Assembly (NCBI RefSeq): GCF_001625305.1
Contig: NW_017804353.1
Span: forward strand, 200,637 to 264,636
DNA: 64,000 bases
Reading direction: 5' to 3'
Origin: Branchiostoma belcheri
Taxonomy: Eukaryota > Chordata > Leptocardii > Amphioxiformes > Branchiostomatidae
The position numbers and the translations under genes are program-made. Under the pieces are notes generated by a model. It worked only from the letters and a program-made list of their open reading frames with translations, was not told the origin of the DNA and did not search any database. This document shows, piece by piece, positions 1 through 13,912 of this stretch; position 1 is the stretch's first letter; the number at the start of each line of letters is the position of its first letter.

Positions 1-510
1 TGACTGTATTGTATTCTTTTGTGCACTGTTACTGACTAACAATATACGCTAACTTGCACGACACATGTTTTTCTTTATATTTCAGCACATAAGATTGTTT
101 TCTGTATCTTTTTATTTCAGTTATTGTCCAGAAATTATGCTGTGAAACATGCTGATTGTTTAACTTAACGAGATTTATTTTTTTACAGTAAACAAGCTTT
201 ATATACCACAATAAAGTAATCAAGCCCTTTTCAAACAGATCAAGCATGTATATAAAAGGTTAACAAGTTTTCAAACAATGGTGCTGACATAATAGTCGTG
301 TGTAGCTTCATGCTTAACTTCGTTAGTGTTGGTGTTTCAAAAGTGCAAACATCTGGGTCAATGGGGTCTTTAAGTACACATTTGAAACAACTGTAGATAG
401 ATAAAGACATCTTTAGCATAATATGTTCGCAAACACCACTAAAATTTTTACAATTTACAGACAGCTTAATGCTTATATCCTAGGAAGTTTAAGACCTCCT
501 TGGAATATCT

Positions 511-833
511 CAGGGTTCTCACTAGACAGTTTAACCAAACTTTGAGCATAGGGCGTAGGGGCCCCCTACACTGTGATTTGGACGCCCTACACTGTGATTT
601 AGTGCCCTACACTGTCTTTCAACCAGCATAGACTTGGGCTTCCATAAACTGGGTTCTCACCAGTATTTTTTTGCAGCGTAGGGGGCAACATTCTAAAGTC
701 AACATGCATTTTTAAAGATTTCTGAAGTGTCTTCCCCCCAAAAAACACCCTTACGCTGGTTGAAAGACAGTGTAGGGTCCAAATCAGAGCAAAGGGGGCC
801 CCTATCGTATGCTCAAATAGTCTAATGAGAACT
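511..833. mobile_element. MITE-like inverted repeat (GGTTCTCAC ends)
   Basis: The left part (GGTTCTCACTAGACAG, then GAGCATAGG and a GGGGCCCCCTA stretch) is mirrored at the right end (GGGGGCCCCTAT, then ATGCTCAAATAGTCTAATGAGAAC). The interior is AT-rich with no coding potential. It resembles the 2815-3131 element. Its superfamily is not certain; the CAGGG start is hAT-like. Confidence 0.6.
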
Positions 834-859
834 ATGCTGAGTTTCCTTTGTCTTTCCAG

Positions 860-918
860 ATTCTGCGACACAGCAAGCAAGTGCTGCCACACATCGCGCG
901 TCTGTGCCTGATCTCCAC
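860..918 (+). repeat. Partial copy of SURF4 exon start with acceptor
   Basis: About 59 nt nearly match the first part of the SURF4 exon at 1329, including the preceding TTTCCAG acceptor. The copy stops matching after the codons for LCLIST. Its reading [15 protein letters not shown] is, at KQ, nearer to vertebrate SURF4 than the full exon is (KHVLPH). It has no donor at the matching place, so it cannot replace the full exon. Confidence 0.8.
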
Positions 919-1023
919 AGGCTCTATACTATATATTATATACTATATACCTGATACATACAGGTACAAAGCAATTACTGCAGATTCGAGCAATATTGAT
1001 GGAGAGTTTCTCTTCCTTTCCAG

Positions 1024-1078
1024 ATTCTGCGACACAGCAAGCATGTCTTGCCGCACATTGCACGTCTGTGCCTGATCT
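1024..1078 (+). repeat. Second partial copy of SURF4 exon start
   Basis: About 55 nt repeat the start of the 1329 exon, again directly after a TTTCCAG acceptor. With 860-918 and 1329 it forms a series of three exon starts in about 500 bp, of which only the last continues into a complete exon. Confidence 0.8.
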
Positions 1079-1229
1079 CTCCAAGCAATGGACCAAGGGT
1101 GCTCCTTGGCTACCCAAAATCTGGGCTCCCCTCCCAAAATGTTTTTTTCTAAGTATTTTCTCTAAGTATTTTCATGAAAATTGCCTTTTTTTGGTGACAT
1201 CAACTGATTTGGAAGCACCTCTCCCCTAA

Positions 1230-1613
<384 letters not shown>

Positions 1614-2729
1614 TAGACATTCATTGTCTTATTAACTTCCTAGCGCTTAGTCACAGGTGCAGATGCAGGGCGCAAAATCCTTTTATTTGGTGACACCTCA
1701 CCAAAACTCGGCGAGGGGTGAACAGAGACATTATCTTACTTCCTACTTACATCATGTATACAGGATACAGTACTTAAAGTTTCAAGTATTCAGATTTAAG
1801 TTGCTGGTAGCAGATACATGTAGGTTATGAATGCATGATTGAAGGTTGGGTTTACAAATCAGAAGTTATGTGTGGAGCATGTGTGTGTATGTGTCTGTCT
1901 GTAGGTGAGAGAGAGCAGTATGAATAAGTGTAAAATTACATGCATTACATGCATTGTATAACAGATATGAAGCAAATATAGGGATTGCAGACTCAAGCAG
2001 AAATGACGCATTGTCCATGGTACACACATACACCTAATTGTTGTGTTATAAAAAAGACTATAAGTGATTGACTTGTGTTATGATACCATGTGTACTAAGA
2101 ATTGGTATGATGCAGCCAATTCTCAGGCCCAAAACATGGATCTTTACACCATATTATCTCTGACTTATACATGTACAATCTTTATCACAGGGACAAATCA
2201 TACAGAATTATCAAATGTTAATCGTATTTTATGCAGTTAAAAGATCTTAGCCTAACTGGTCAGTTAAAAAGAATAATGAACATTTAATCATATTGAAATA
2301 AAGCTTTTTTTACTCCAGTCTTTACTTTATGCTGTATTAATAATATACATTGCCACTTTCCTACTAATACTCCGACTACCATGTGTTGGTTTGTGTGATC
2401 CTTGAAGTTGAAGACATAGGCTAGATGAGGATAAAGAATACACAGAATTCCTAGAAACTTGACAATAAATCTCTTTGCTGTTTCATACCCAGATGTACAT
2501 ATATATATTTTTGCCGATGTCTTCCATATAGTTAACAGCCACCTACTCCAATGCGCAGTCCTATGTTTTTATTTAGCAATCTCTCTCGGCGGAGACTTGA
2601 AACAGAAAGTATCTTGCCTTCTTCCAGCTCTCCCTTTTTACAGTTTTTTTTTGTGCGGGATGCGAAGGTTTTCTTGTGGTGGTGTTTTTGGCGGACAGGC
2701 ACCTGCAGCTCTGTGTTTTCTCCTTGCAG

Positions 2730-4111
2730 GTCCTCATGTATAACCTGTTATCCGAGTTTGACTACATCTTCAGGTAAGACACAACTTTGAATATGACTTT
2801 ACTATGTCCTTGTACAGGGTTCTAGCTAGTGCAAAGTAGCGTAGGGGCCCCCTATTCTATAATTTTGACCCCCTACGCTATAATTTTGGCCCCCTATGCT
2901 AAATTTCCCCCCTATGCTAATTTTTAATACAGCATAGGGGCATTGTGACTGTATTTGTTGAAGAATGCCGATCAAATGTGAAAATCAAATGTGAAAAATC
3001 AAGGATACATTGTACATACCTTAGAAATAACATTTTTTCCCTTTGGGTATCCCTCAAATGACCTCTTTTTAAGCTCCCTCATCATGCGGCTAGTGCCACT
3101 ACGCTAAAATTAAATCCTAGCTAGAACCCTGTTGTACTAGTTTTCGTAGCATACAATATACACAAATTATACATGTAGCTAGTTTCCTTTAACTAAATCA
3201 TAGCATACACATATTGTACAGTGGCAAATTTTGCTGTTGTGGCATTTGCTACTTTCAGTTCTATTTACATTTTGTAATGCAAGTGTTTTGTTAGCTGATG
3301 TTTCAGTGACTGTCACCTTTCTCAGAGCGTCAGAGCATATCTGACTGGTTTACATTGTGTTTGGGATTGCATCTTTGCCGCACAATGTGAACCAGTCAGA
3401 ATTGCCCTGAGGAAGGTGACAGACGGTCACTGAAACAAAACACATGCTTGTCTTAATCTTAATTTAGTCAGTTACCGACCTGATGAAACTATTCATACAT
3501 CATAATATTCTATATCTGTATAGCCAGTATAACCGCCCTTTGGTGTAAAACAACAGCTTTGGAACCTGTATCTGTATAGCGAGTATAACCACAGTCATGA
3601 TGTGTTGAGCGTGTTAGAACAGGGCTTTCCCTCTTCTCCCCCCAACAGGCAGCTGGCTCTAGCGGGCGCCATCATCCTCCTTCTAGCAGAGTGCTTCGCC
3701 GAGACCAAGCCCCTGCTCGCGGGCGTGCCAACCTCTGAGGAGGAAGACATGAAGAAGCCGAAGACGTACCTCCAACTTGTCGGGCGCATCACCGTTCCCC
3801 TGATGTTCCTTCCCCTGGTCCAGTTCGGGAAGGGGTACTTCCACATCCTGCAGAATCTTGTAGGTTTTGCCCTGATGGTGCTTGTGATGATCGGCTACAA
3901 GACGAAGCATGCGGCGGTGATCCTGTGCCTGCAGCTGTTCGTCCTGAACGTGTACCTCCACCCCTGGTGGATGCATCGGTGGGGGAGCGCCATGCAGGAC
4001 TACCTCAAGTACGACTTCTTCCAGACGCTGTCCGTCATCGGCGGCGTGCTCATGGTCGTAGTCATGGGCCCGGGGAGTCTCAGTCTTGACGAGCGGAAGA
4101 AATATGAGTAA
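2730..4111 (+). CDS. SURF4: SURF4 alternative 3' cassette A
   Basis: Exons 2730-2773 and 3649-4111 complete the SURF4 reading frame from 1592. The 44-nt exon encodes VLMYNLLSEFDYIF and splits an Arg codon. The terminal exon encodes QLALAGAIILLLAECFAETK, then AGVPTSEEED, KTYLQLVGRI, four hydrophobic segments and [16 protein letters not shown]. It ends DERKKYE with a stop, so the last four residues KKYE form a KKXX COPI retrieval signal. Cassette A lacks the intron that interrupts B after its FGA codons. It is the more divergent version: the DYIFR and EEEDMKKP segments differ from vertebrate SURF4 where B matches. Frame, splice sites and signal are intact, so it looks functional, as a mutually exclusive terminal isoform. 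An AATAAA lies at 4690-4695. Confidence 0.88.
2815..3131. mobile_element. MITE-like inverted repeat (AGGGTTCTAGCTAG ends)
   Basis: CAGGGTTCTAGCTAGTGC at the left is mirrored by GCTAGAACCCTG at the right. The subterminal GTAGCGTAGGGGCC is partly mirrored by CACTACGCTA. It lies in the intron between the two exons of SURF4 cassette A. The CAGGG ends suggest hAT; no clear target duplication is seen. Confidence 0.65.
3301..3436. repeat. Inverted repeat, about 135 bp
   Basis: TTTCAGTGACTGTCACCTT at the left pairs with AAGGTGACAGACGGTCACTG at the right, and an inner CTGACTGGTTTACATTGTG pairs with CACAATGTGAACCAGTCAG. The whole can fold as one hairpin. It is probably a small MITE in an intron of SURF4 cassette A. 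Confidence 0.6.
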
Positions 4112-4342
4112 CACGAGAACACACGTACATGTACAAGGCTGGAAATACTGGGTAACTAACATGAAATGCTGGGTACATATGCACGTTGGTGTAGGTAAAA
4201 TGATGATGATGATGGTGTAGGTAAAATTGGAGCTGTGAACTGAAACCATTGCCATCATTTATTTCATACTTCAGAAACATAGATTATATAGCCAATATAG
4301 CTAATATTATTAGGATGCACACACATGTATATAAACCCAGTA

Positions 4343-4391
4343 CATGGGCCCGGGGAGTCTCAGTCGCGACGAGCGCAAGAAATACGAGTAA
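4343..4391 (+). repeat. Copy of the end of SURF4 cassette A coding sequence
   Basis: The last 45 or so coding nucleotides of cassette A (end of exon at 4111) recur here with a few changes, including the GAGTAA stop. Sequence after it again resembles the 3' UTR after 4111, and GTATATAAACCCAGTACAT recurs at about 4328 and 4734. The 3' UTR has therefore been tandemly duplicated, partly more than once. Confidence 0.8.
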
Positions 4392-4689
4392 CTAACACAA
4401 AAACATGCGTATGTGCTAGTACAGGGCTTGAAATACTAGACTGGCTACCAAACCTATTATAGCTCCTGAGCCCTAGGTATACGTCCTCTCCGCAAATAGG
4501 ATGTAGGACCTTGAAGCTACAATAAGTTTGGTAACCAGGCTATCGAAACACCCTTTTCTGCATACCTGCATTGAAAATTGCCTACTCCAGACAAATTTAG
4601 AAAATATGGATCATACTAAGACTGTTCAGAAACCATTGCCATTACAGTATTTCTTTTACACTTCATATGTGGTGACAGCCAGTCTAGCT

Positions 4690-4695
4690 AATAAA
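4690..4695 (+). promoter_or_regulatory. Candidate polyadenylation signal for SURF4 cassette A
   Basis: AATAAA lies about 580 nt after the cassette A stop. A further AATAAA at 6579-6584 could serve a longer A transcript. Which is used cannot be told from sequence. Confidence 0.35.
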
Positions 4696-6385
4696 ACAAA
4701 CAAAAAAGTCCACCTACATTGTACGCCTATATCTGTATATAAACCCAGTACATTGGCAGAAATATCTGCACAGCTCCAATGTTGCCTGCACCAAATTATG
4801 CAGGTGGTATTTCCAGCCCTGTACTGTAGTAGGAGTTTTGAAACTGCCAAGCCTTCCCTACATCTGATATGTATTTGTAGTGACTGATGGCAAGAACTTA
4901 TCAGAGAGAAAAGCATCCTGTGCTCTGCCCTACTTGTTATGGATATAGTATCACAGGTCTGAACTAAGATACAGTAGGCACGTCGGCAGAACATACTGCG
5001 CCTGCGCAGAACCCTGTATTTTCGCGTTTTTGGTCAACGTTGCATCAGAATTTTGCCTGTTGCAGAGGATAGTCTTTCCGACATTTGGAAACTACTGTCG
5101 AAATGCTAACCTTATATGAGCGAATACAACCTTATATGAGACATTCTGCCGAAATGCTATGTACAATACAATACGGGTTTCGCGCAGGTGCAGTACATTC
5201 TGCCGACGTGCTGATACAGTATTGCCTTTGCTAGACTATGTATATTAAGAACTGCTGCTGTCTGATAGCTAATATTGTAGGACTTTATATGGGTAGAGTA
5301 AGGACTAAACAGTATAAGGTGGGGGTTGGGGAAGAAATGTCATCAGGCATGGTGTACTGTAAGGCTTCATTGGTATTGTTAGAGAGTTGCAGCCATTCCT
5401 AAAAGATCTTTTACTGTGAAATGCTGTGGTTCACAAGTTATTACATGTTATAATCATGTGGCATGAAATACGCATTCCTCTACTTTCTGTCAGATTGTGA
5501 AACAAACATAATTGGGAAAAAAAGCACCTACGTAATTTGAATATCTTCTCAATCAACATTAGTATGGTGTGCCATCTTCCTTCACACTTACTATAACTTG
5601 GGAAAAATTTGCTTCAGCACCAAGAAATGTGTGCCAAGTTGCTGTGGCTTATCAAACCTTCTGCAGCATTTAACAAGTTATTTGACAATTGTGTGTAGAA
5701 ACAGATTGATGCCTTGTAGGTTAAGTTTGGCACCAAGCTTAAATAACTTTCCAATCATGGTGATGTGTTAATTTTCATTGATGAAAGTTGTGGTCCTGAG
5801 GATCAATGTGATACATGTACTAAGCTTCTCTTGTTCACAGCAAAGTAAGAGTACTGTTTCAACAAGTGTATGATGCTCTGAATGCTGCATACTGGATATA
5901 CATGTACTGCCAATATGTCCATCGAAGTCACAACACTTACAAACACTTATTCTCTTAGAAATAAGCTTATGCTGTATGATCTATTCCAGCACAGTATCAT
6001 TTCTAGCACAGAATAACAAATAAGATGTTTCATGCGTATGGAGTTGTATTTTTAACATGCATTTGAGGTAGCTTGAAAGGCATTTCCATAATCTGTTAAA
6101 ACAGTTGAAGGGAAAGACAACATTGACTGGATATGTTGCATTTAATACCTATTTTCATTTTTTTTTACAGTTTCCTAGCTAAAGTTTATGCAGAAAATCT
6201 TGTCATTTTGTATAATGGAGCTGATGTTAATTTATTTTTTTTTTACACAGGTTATTTTTGCTATTCCACTCCCCCCTATCCCTTTACTGTACAAACTTCA
6301 TTTTTCGCAAAAGTCACAAGTCACAAAAAGTAGAAATATATTCATGGCTCTACTTAAACTAAAGTAAAGCGTACTAGTAGCTTTG

Positions 6386-6504
6386 TCGATGAAGGTTAGA
6401 CATCCAGGTAATACGATACGCCAAAAAGCAGTTACTCAAGCAACTGGATATGATTTTGGAAATGGTCAAAATCATATCCAGTTGCTTGAGTAACTGCTTT
6501 TTGG
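6386..6504. mobile_element. Short palindromic element (GAAGGTTAGACATCCAGGTA family)
   Basis: The sequence AAAAAGCAGTTACTCAAGCA and its complement form a long hairpin with a loop near 6463. The flanks CTAGTAGCTTTGT are directly repeated, consistent with a target duplication. Related copies start at about 9128, 32850, 32971 and 38060 in this window. Confidence 0.65.
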
Positions 6505-7126
6505 CCTAGTAGCTTTGTGTGAATATAATCATGTACCCTGGAATTCTTTGTCCATTTGCCATGTTTCCTGTGGATCTAAATAAACTCAAACTCAAACTCC
6601 TGTATCCTGTATGTAAGCCATTATTCCAATGCAAGGCTGTGCTGTTTTGAGCAATCTGTAGATACTAGTAGTTAAACGTGAGATGCAGAATAAACATCTT
6701 TTGAGTCTTGAAATGAAAGTCTCTTTAGTGTTGAATATGTCTCATTCTTTTATGATGCAGAGGCACATAATATTACATGTACTTCAATGTATACACTATT
6801 GGATGCTTGTCTGCATGTGTGCTTCTGATTTTACTTAAACTTGACATTGGGTCGCTAGTGATTTCTCAGTTTTCTAGACGGGAAGCTATATTGCAGGGAG
6901 GTAGCAAAATGGTTGTCTCCAAGTATGGGCCGATTTCCTTCCTTTGATAGATTTTGAAATTGCCAAGAAACATTCAGATTCAAATTTAGGTAGCTAGGTT
7001 CTCAATAATTGAACTTAATCTTTGATAGATTTTGAAATTGCTGAGAGACATTCAGATTAAATTTATGTGGGTAGTTTCTCAATAATTGAGCTTAATCGTT
7101 AATGTTGTGTTTTTCTGTCCTTACAG

Positions 7127-8763
<1,637 letters not shown>

Positions 8764-8899
8764 TAGGACGATTGGAGTTACTCATGTGCCATTGGAGAGA
8801 GAGAGAGGGAAAGGCATTTTATCCGACAGTGTCACCTTGTTTTTGTGATTCATTCATTTCCGTGTTCCTAGGAACATAGTACATGTTAGGTTGATGAAG

Positions 8900-9122
8900 T
8901 ATATAGTAGAGGGGATTCATTCCTCAAGATAGCCGACATCTTGCACATGCAGTCGTCCCTCAGTAAGACATCTAGAGCCGCATAGTTCCCGTTTAGGACT
9001 TTTATTCAGCCTGTCACACAAAGTTCTAAACGGGAACTATGTGGCTCCAGATGTCTTAATGAGGGACGACTGCGTGTGCAAGATGTCGGCTAGCTTGAGG
9101 AATGAATCCCCTCTACTATATA
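8900..9122. mobile_element. MITE with long terminal inverted repeats
   Basis: The outer about 95 nt on each side are near-perfect inverted copies (TATATAGTAGAGGGGATTCA at the left, the complement ending CCCTCTACTATATA at the right, with GACATCTTGCACA and GTCGTCCCTCA arms between). The loop is about 30 nt. There is no coding sequence. The element lies just downstream of the SURF4 B terminal exon. Confidence 0.8.
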
Positions 9123-10052
9123 CTGTTTAGTTGTTGAAGGTTAGACATCCAGGTAAAACAGTATTCAAACTCTACTACTGGAGAAATTACAGAGGTAACT
9201 TCTGGACGTTTCGAGTGACGGATAAAGGTCTGAAAGTTCTGTTATTTATCCAGTAGTAGAGTTCGAATTGTCTTTAAACATGTTCTTTGGATTATCTGAC
9301 AGGGTTATGAAAATGAAAATCACATTCATATAAGGGAATATCAATTAAGAAGCAGTCATGTAGAGTTTTGATAACTTTTTTTTTCTACAAAGAATCAAAG
9401 GTATGAGAAGTACCATAGGGGAAAGCTGCTTGATATAAAAGTTTACATCCAACATTGAACATCTTTGTCCCACCCATAAAGAATGTAGGCTAAAGTTATA
9501 AAGTGTAACACAGATATACTTCTGATGTGGCTTGAATTTGTGATAGCTTGGTTGCTTGAAAGTCATTGAAATCACATCAGAAATTTGGATCCATGGTAAG
9601 AGAATTGAAGCCAACCAATCTAGAGTTGCTTCTCTCAATAGTACTAGTTAACATCAACAAAGTTTTAGAGGTAGAGTTAATATTTGGAACAATATTACAT
9701 GTGTACAAATTGAAGCATAAGTGTAGGCTTATTATAAAACTCACAGGGCTTTCTCTCTAAGACTTGTACATGTAATTCTTGCAAAAAAAAAGTACTTGTA
9801 CATTTAGGTAAAAGAAAGTAGCAGACACAAGATTAAGAGAAGTATTTTTTGAAATGGCAGTTGATGATAGTTCAAATGTTATTTGACGTATGTACTTGTA
9901 AAAGACATGGGTAAGTGTTGGCATTTGTACTACGTACATGTAAGTTATGTAATCCTAGTTGTACAGTAATTACAGTAAGAAGAACAGTATAGTGGCATGA
10001 TTTTTTGGCAAGCTAAATGGTTATGTATTTCTGCCAGTAGCGTCAGATTTTG

Positions 10053-10400
10053 TATTCTCCAAGCAGATCTTTTGGTGGGGGTAAGACAGTATCAAATTGG
10101 CCAGTCTGTAACCATTTCCCCACCCTTTTGGTGGTTACCTTACCTTAGACCTTAGGTCCTCCTGTGCCTACAGGCACATTGGGCAGCAAGTTTCCATCTG
10201 GGTCGAGTAGCTGCTGCCTCCTCAGCCTCTTCCCAGGCGATGTTGGCCCTCTTGAGGTCCTCCTGAAAGGTTCTTCGCCAGGTGTTTTTTGGCCGACCTC
10301 TCTTCCTTCTGCCCCCTGGTGGCACCCAGGTGGTTAGGTGGATACAGACTGGCCAATCTGATACTGTCTTACCCCCAGCAAAAGATCTGCTTGGAGATTA
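10053..10400. mobile_element. MULE-like MITE enclosing a LINE coding fragment
   Basis: The termini read TATTCTCCAAGCAGATCTTT and the complement of TAATCTCCAAGCAGATC. Both arms carry the GACAGTATCA-TTGGCCAGTCTGTA subterminal repeat of this family. CAGATTTTG flanks both sides as a perfect 9-bp target duplication, typical of Mutator-like elements. Between the arms (about 10140-10330) lies foreign sequence which on the minus strand reads WVPPGGRRKRGRPKNTWRRT and on to AWEEAEEAAATRPRWKLAA. That is typical of the C-terminal end of a non-LTR retrotransposon polyprotein. Confidence 0.8.
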
Positions 10401-10541
10401 CAGATTTTGCAGACGTGTAACTGCCCACCTGTATTTCTCACAGTATGTTTAAATCATGATCTGTATTTGTCAACTGCTTACTTGACTGTATACTGTGTTC
10501 GCTTGTCCATGACAAAATGTATTGCGTGTCGTAGCTACTTT

Positions 10542-10729
10542 CTATCCTCCATAACACGCAAAAAAACTGGGGGTCTTCGAGGTCTTTGGAATCTTTTATG
10601 TGCTAGTTTCTGATTGCATATAGACAACATAGTCTGCCTGGTTGAATTACCCGTTTTTAGAACTGGGGTAATCAGAAACCAGCCGAAGACCACCGAACCC
10701 CCAGTTCTATAAGATTGCTACGGAGGCTA
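10542..10729. mobile_element. MULE-like MITE (TAGCCTCC family)
   Basis: It begins TATCCTCCATAACACGCAAA and ends GCTACGGAGGCTA. GCTACTTTC flanks both sides as a 9-bp target duplication. The inner CAGCCGAAGACCACC and CCCCCAGTTCTATAAG blocks are shared with copies at 45766, 46077, 59468, 59810 and 62440. Confidence 0.75.
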
Positions 10730-10799
10730 GCTACTTTCAGATAATGAAGCATACTGCAATCATTTCTTATGCCCATCATAAAATGCCCCACAGTAAACT

Positions 10800-11171
10800 A
10801 GCCTGGGTACCATCCTGGTTTATTATGTTAACCGAAGGAAAACATATTGTTTTTGCTCAATTTCCTCCTCTTCTTCTTCTCCAAACAGTGACCCATGACC
10901 TGACCAATGACATTACTTGTGGATACCTGTCACCATGGTGACTGGTGTTGGGTTACATACTGTTGCAATTTCATGGTCTGCTCTGCTCTTGTCACAATAT
11001 ACTAGTAGTACATGTATGTGAATGTGTTTGAGTAAGAATTAACAGAGCAGACCATATGCGAAGGTAAACATTATGCATTTGCTTTGCAAATATTACTTTT
11101 CTAGTATAATAGTTAACATCTTATCCAACAGTCGTAGCAGACGTAAACTAACCAGGATGGTACCCAGGCTA
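10800..11171. mobile_element. Inverted-repeat element hosting a GTTTACCTTC-family repeat
   Basis: AGCCTGGGTACCATCCTGGTT at the left is mirrored by AACCAGGATGGTACCCAGGC at the right, about 20 perfect bases. A copy of the GTTTACCTTC-family repeat (10827-11104) occupies almost the whole interior, so it either inserted here or was carried by the outer element. Confidence 0.65.
10827..11104 (+). repeat. GTTTACCTTC-family repeat, intergenic copy
   Basis: Markers are AAGGAAAACATATTGTTTTT at the left, CAGTGACC and CATGACCTGACC, then GTGTTGGGTTACAT, AATAAACAGAGCAG-like sequence, and GAAGGTAAACATTATGCATT at the right followed by TTTTCTAG. It is the only copy in the window outside an intron and shows that the TTTTCTAG tail belongs to the element. 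Confidence 0.7.
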
Positions 11172-11682
11172 ACTTTAACCATATGTATACACTTGATATG
11201 ATGCCAGCAGCCCTTTTGAACCAAAAGGTGGAAAGCTTCTGGTAATCATACAGCATTTATTTGGCGTCCAAACTGATGCTAACCTTTAGCACAATGAAGT
11301 ACCAATTCTCTATTGGTTACGGGGTTAGGCAGCAGTGAGGAGGTTTAAAATACAGTAATAGGCTCTCATCAAATATTGCTAAAATGATTTTAGCCCATTT
11401 TACTCTCCAACTTCTCCAGAAACCTTGGTGAAGATGTGATGGTGCTTGTTGGAACCTTAAGTGTGATGTATTTTATTTGTTAATTATCGTGATAACAATA
11501 TATTCCTGTTCAATGTTCACAACATATCTAGAACGTATCATCCAAACATAAGGCTGTTACTTGAAAAAAACAGTGAGCAAGATGGCAATTCCACAAAAAG
11601 TTGCACAGTTGAAACTCTTGATCAGTCTAAAGCCAATGCCCCCCTTACTTTTTGTTCTTTTTTCCTTCCTGCTATTTTGCCC

Positions 11683-11867
11683 TAGCCTCTACCAGGCACC
11701 ATGGATCGCTGGAAAAATAGTAGAAATTGGCCGAACTAAAGGAATAATATACCTACGGGTCGCAAATTGGATCTTCTCTGGCCGGCTACCTGTCCTGGTA
11801 TATTATTCCTTTATTTAGGCCAATTTCTACTATTTTTCCAGCGATCCGCGGTGCCTGGTAGAGGCTA
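11683..11867. mobile_element. MITE (TAGCCTCTACCAGGC family)
   Basis: TAGCCTCTACCAGGCACC is mirrored by GGTGCCTGGTAGAGGCTA. The inner arms AATAGTAGAAATTGGCC and GGAATAATATACC are also inverted. The flanks (attttgccc, attttgctc) suggest a 9-bp target duplication with one mismatch. Other members are at 28166, 28792, 34092 and 49016. Confidence 0.8.
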
Positions 11868-13019
11868 ATTTTGCTCACCTATTTTTTCTGCCAACAGCCT
11901 GACTGCCAGATTCCATTAGTTGATTGCACATTTGTACTGATATTTATTCATCCATACATATAACTGTTTAACCTGGTCTATTGCTATTTCCACAAAACAA
12001 AGACTGTGCAATAATTTGAAGCTTCATGTGTCAAAAGATGAAACAAATTGTGCAGTTCTGACTCTTGGATGGTACAGAAGGGTAGGTTGTGTTTTTGTGA
12101 TTACATTTATCAAGTAAATCTGCATTTGGTATCCTGTGATAGTCCCGACTCCTTATTTGTGCCATTTTAAAGTTGTCAGTGATCAAATCCTTGTGCTGTT
12201 GAGCAAAACGAGTAACTTAAGTGCTTAGTCAGTAAAAAGAGCTTTTTTGTTGATGGGGGGGGGGAGATATTATTCTGATAACATAAGTTCTGGGGAGGTA
12301 GGTTTCTTTTATGGTGGCAACATACAAGAAACGAAGTATCGAGAACTGATGCATGAATGCCATCCAAAAAGTACATTATATAAGTCCACCAAAGGTGAGA
12401 CCCGTACACATGATAATCTCCAAGCAGATCATACGGTGGCAAGGCAGTGTCCATTGGCCATGGTACAATGTACGTTTTCAAGGGTCCCATGTCACACTTA
12501 AGGACGCGGGGCACTATGGGTAGCACAGGGCACAACAGCAATGAGAGGTTGGGGTATGGGGTCGTGGAACTCGTGGTGGTGTGGTTGAAAATCCGTTGCC
12601 CTGCTTTTCTTAACAAAAAAAAACTTTGGGAAAAGTACCTAAGTAACTGGTTCCTTTCTCAGCACTAGGTGTACAGAGGTGAGGCGGCTTCCGTCCTAGA
12701 TCTCCAGTGCCGAAGTCATGTCAATACAAAATACAATGGTGTTGAGACAGTGGTGAGGCGGCTTCAGCACTGAAAAAAATCTTTGAATCGGCACTAGAAA
12801 CTGAGATCTAAGAGTACCTTACACGCTCGAATCCAGTGACGACAAATATTCCATACTGTAACCCGTTACTTTGGTACCTTTGCGGAAGGCAGACACAGAA
12901 TACATGTACTTCCGGATAGCCTTAGGTCAGTAAAGGATCGAGGTTAAATCCATGGGTCAGTGAAGCTAGACACACCTGCACGGCGGTAGTGACGTCACGG
13001 TTTTCCCCAGGTGACACGT

Positions 13020-13097
13020 AGTTTCACCGACAGGTACAGCACGGAAGAAAGTTGGCTCCAACTCGAGAAGCAATCGCAGTTTTTCTGACGACAATTG
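13020..13097 (+). other. Probable 5' UTR exon of the TPR-TIR gene
   Basis: A consensus donor (ATTG/GTGAGT) at 13098 and a matching acceptor (TTGATAG) at 13887 bracket an intron of about 790 nt. The first coding exon would then start at 13888, 25 nt before the chosen start codon. The left edge of this noncoding exon is a guess; no TATA box is evident. Confidence 0.4.
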
Positions 13098-13912
13098 GTG
13101 AGTAGAACTACAACGTTTGTAGACTTAGTACATGTATTAAGGTGTAGTGCTCGTCATTCTGTATACTTTCCAGGCCAAAAGACCACACGAAAGAAGCTTT
13201 GAATATGAAACCTTGGCGGAAGGAAGGAAAATGAAACGAAAAGGGTGACAGAGACAAAACACTGAAAGGCAAGTCGCAGGTTTTACAGTTCCTTTTATAG
13301 TTTACTGAACAAAAAGCAGCTGCAGTTGAATGTTTTGGCGTAACCCTGGCGTTATTGTTCTACAGTGAACCAAAAAGAAGCTTTCAAAACCGTATACAAT
13401 GAGACTTGCATAACCTACGATCCTAGTAAACAATCAGTGTACTTCACTCGACACTACGTTCGTTACTCAACATACTTTTATGTATAGAATTTTTTTCTAA
13501 AGGTAGGTATATACTAGTATATCTCCAAATAAAAATGAAGGAAGTGTATAGGAACACATACACCTGAAATATGTACTTTAAGACAGGATGTTTATTTACG
13601 CCATTAGTACATTGCAATGGTGACGTATAGAAACTTAGTACGTGACCAGCATACTAAGTGATGCAGCTCTATTGTAACTAAGGCGTACAGGTAATCTGTT
13701 GTCAACTTTCTGTGCTGTAAACTGCTGGACAAACAAATGCACACCGGCCGTAGCATAGCCAAGCTAGATCTACATCTGGGGAGTAAATTTTACACAAGGA
13801 TATTCTACGTTTCTGTAGAACGTCACTGGTTTACAGAAAAGGTTTATATGACCGTAATTTTGATTCCTTGACTGTCTTATTTGATAGGTTCGACGCCCTG
13901 ACGCTCGCAAGT

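Larger units (their letters stand above)
8764..13049. other. Intergenic, repeats only
   Basis: I find no supportable gene between SURF4 and the TPR-TIR gene. It holds MITE-like elements (8900-9122, about 9128-9275, 10053-10400, 10542-10729, 11683-11867), a larger inverted-repeat element (10800-11171) and a solo MITE half near 12418-12470. Open frames here are short, lack splice context and coincide with repeats. Confidence 0.6.

Noticed and set aside
3683-4258. Minus-strand open frame of 191 codons
   Set aside because: Antisense shadow of SURF4 cassette A and its 3' UTR; low-complexity His-rich product.
12176-12668. Overlapping open frames on both strands near a solo MITE half
   Set aside because: Composition is intergenic, part derives from the CCAAGCAGA repeat, no splice partners and no recognisable domain.
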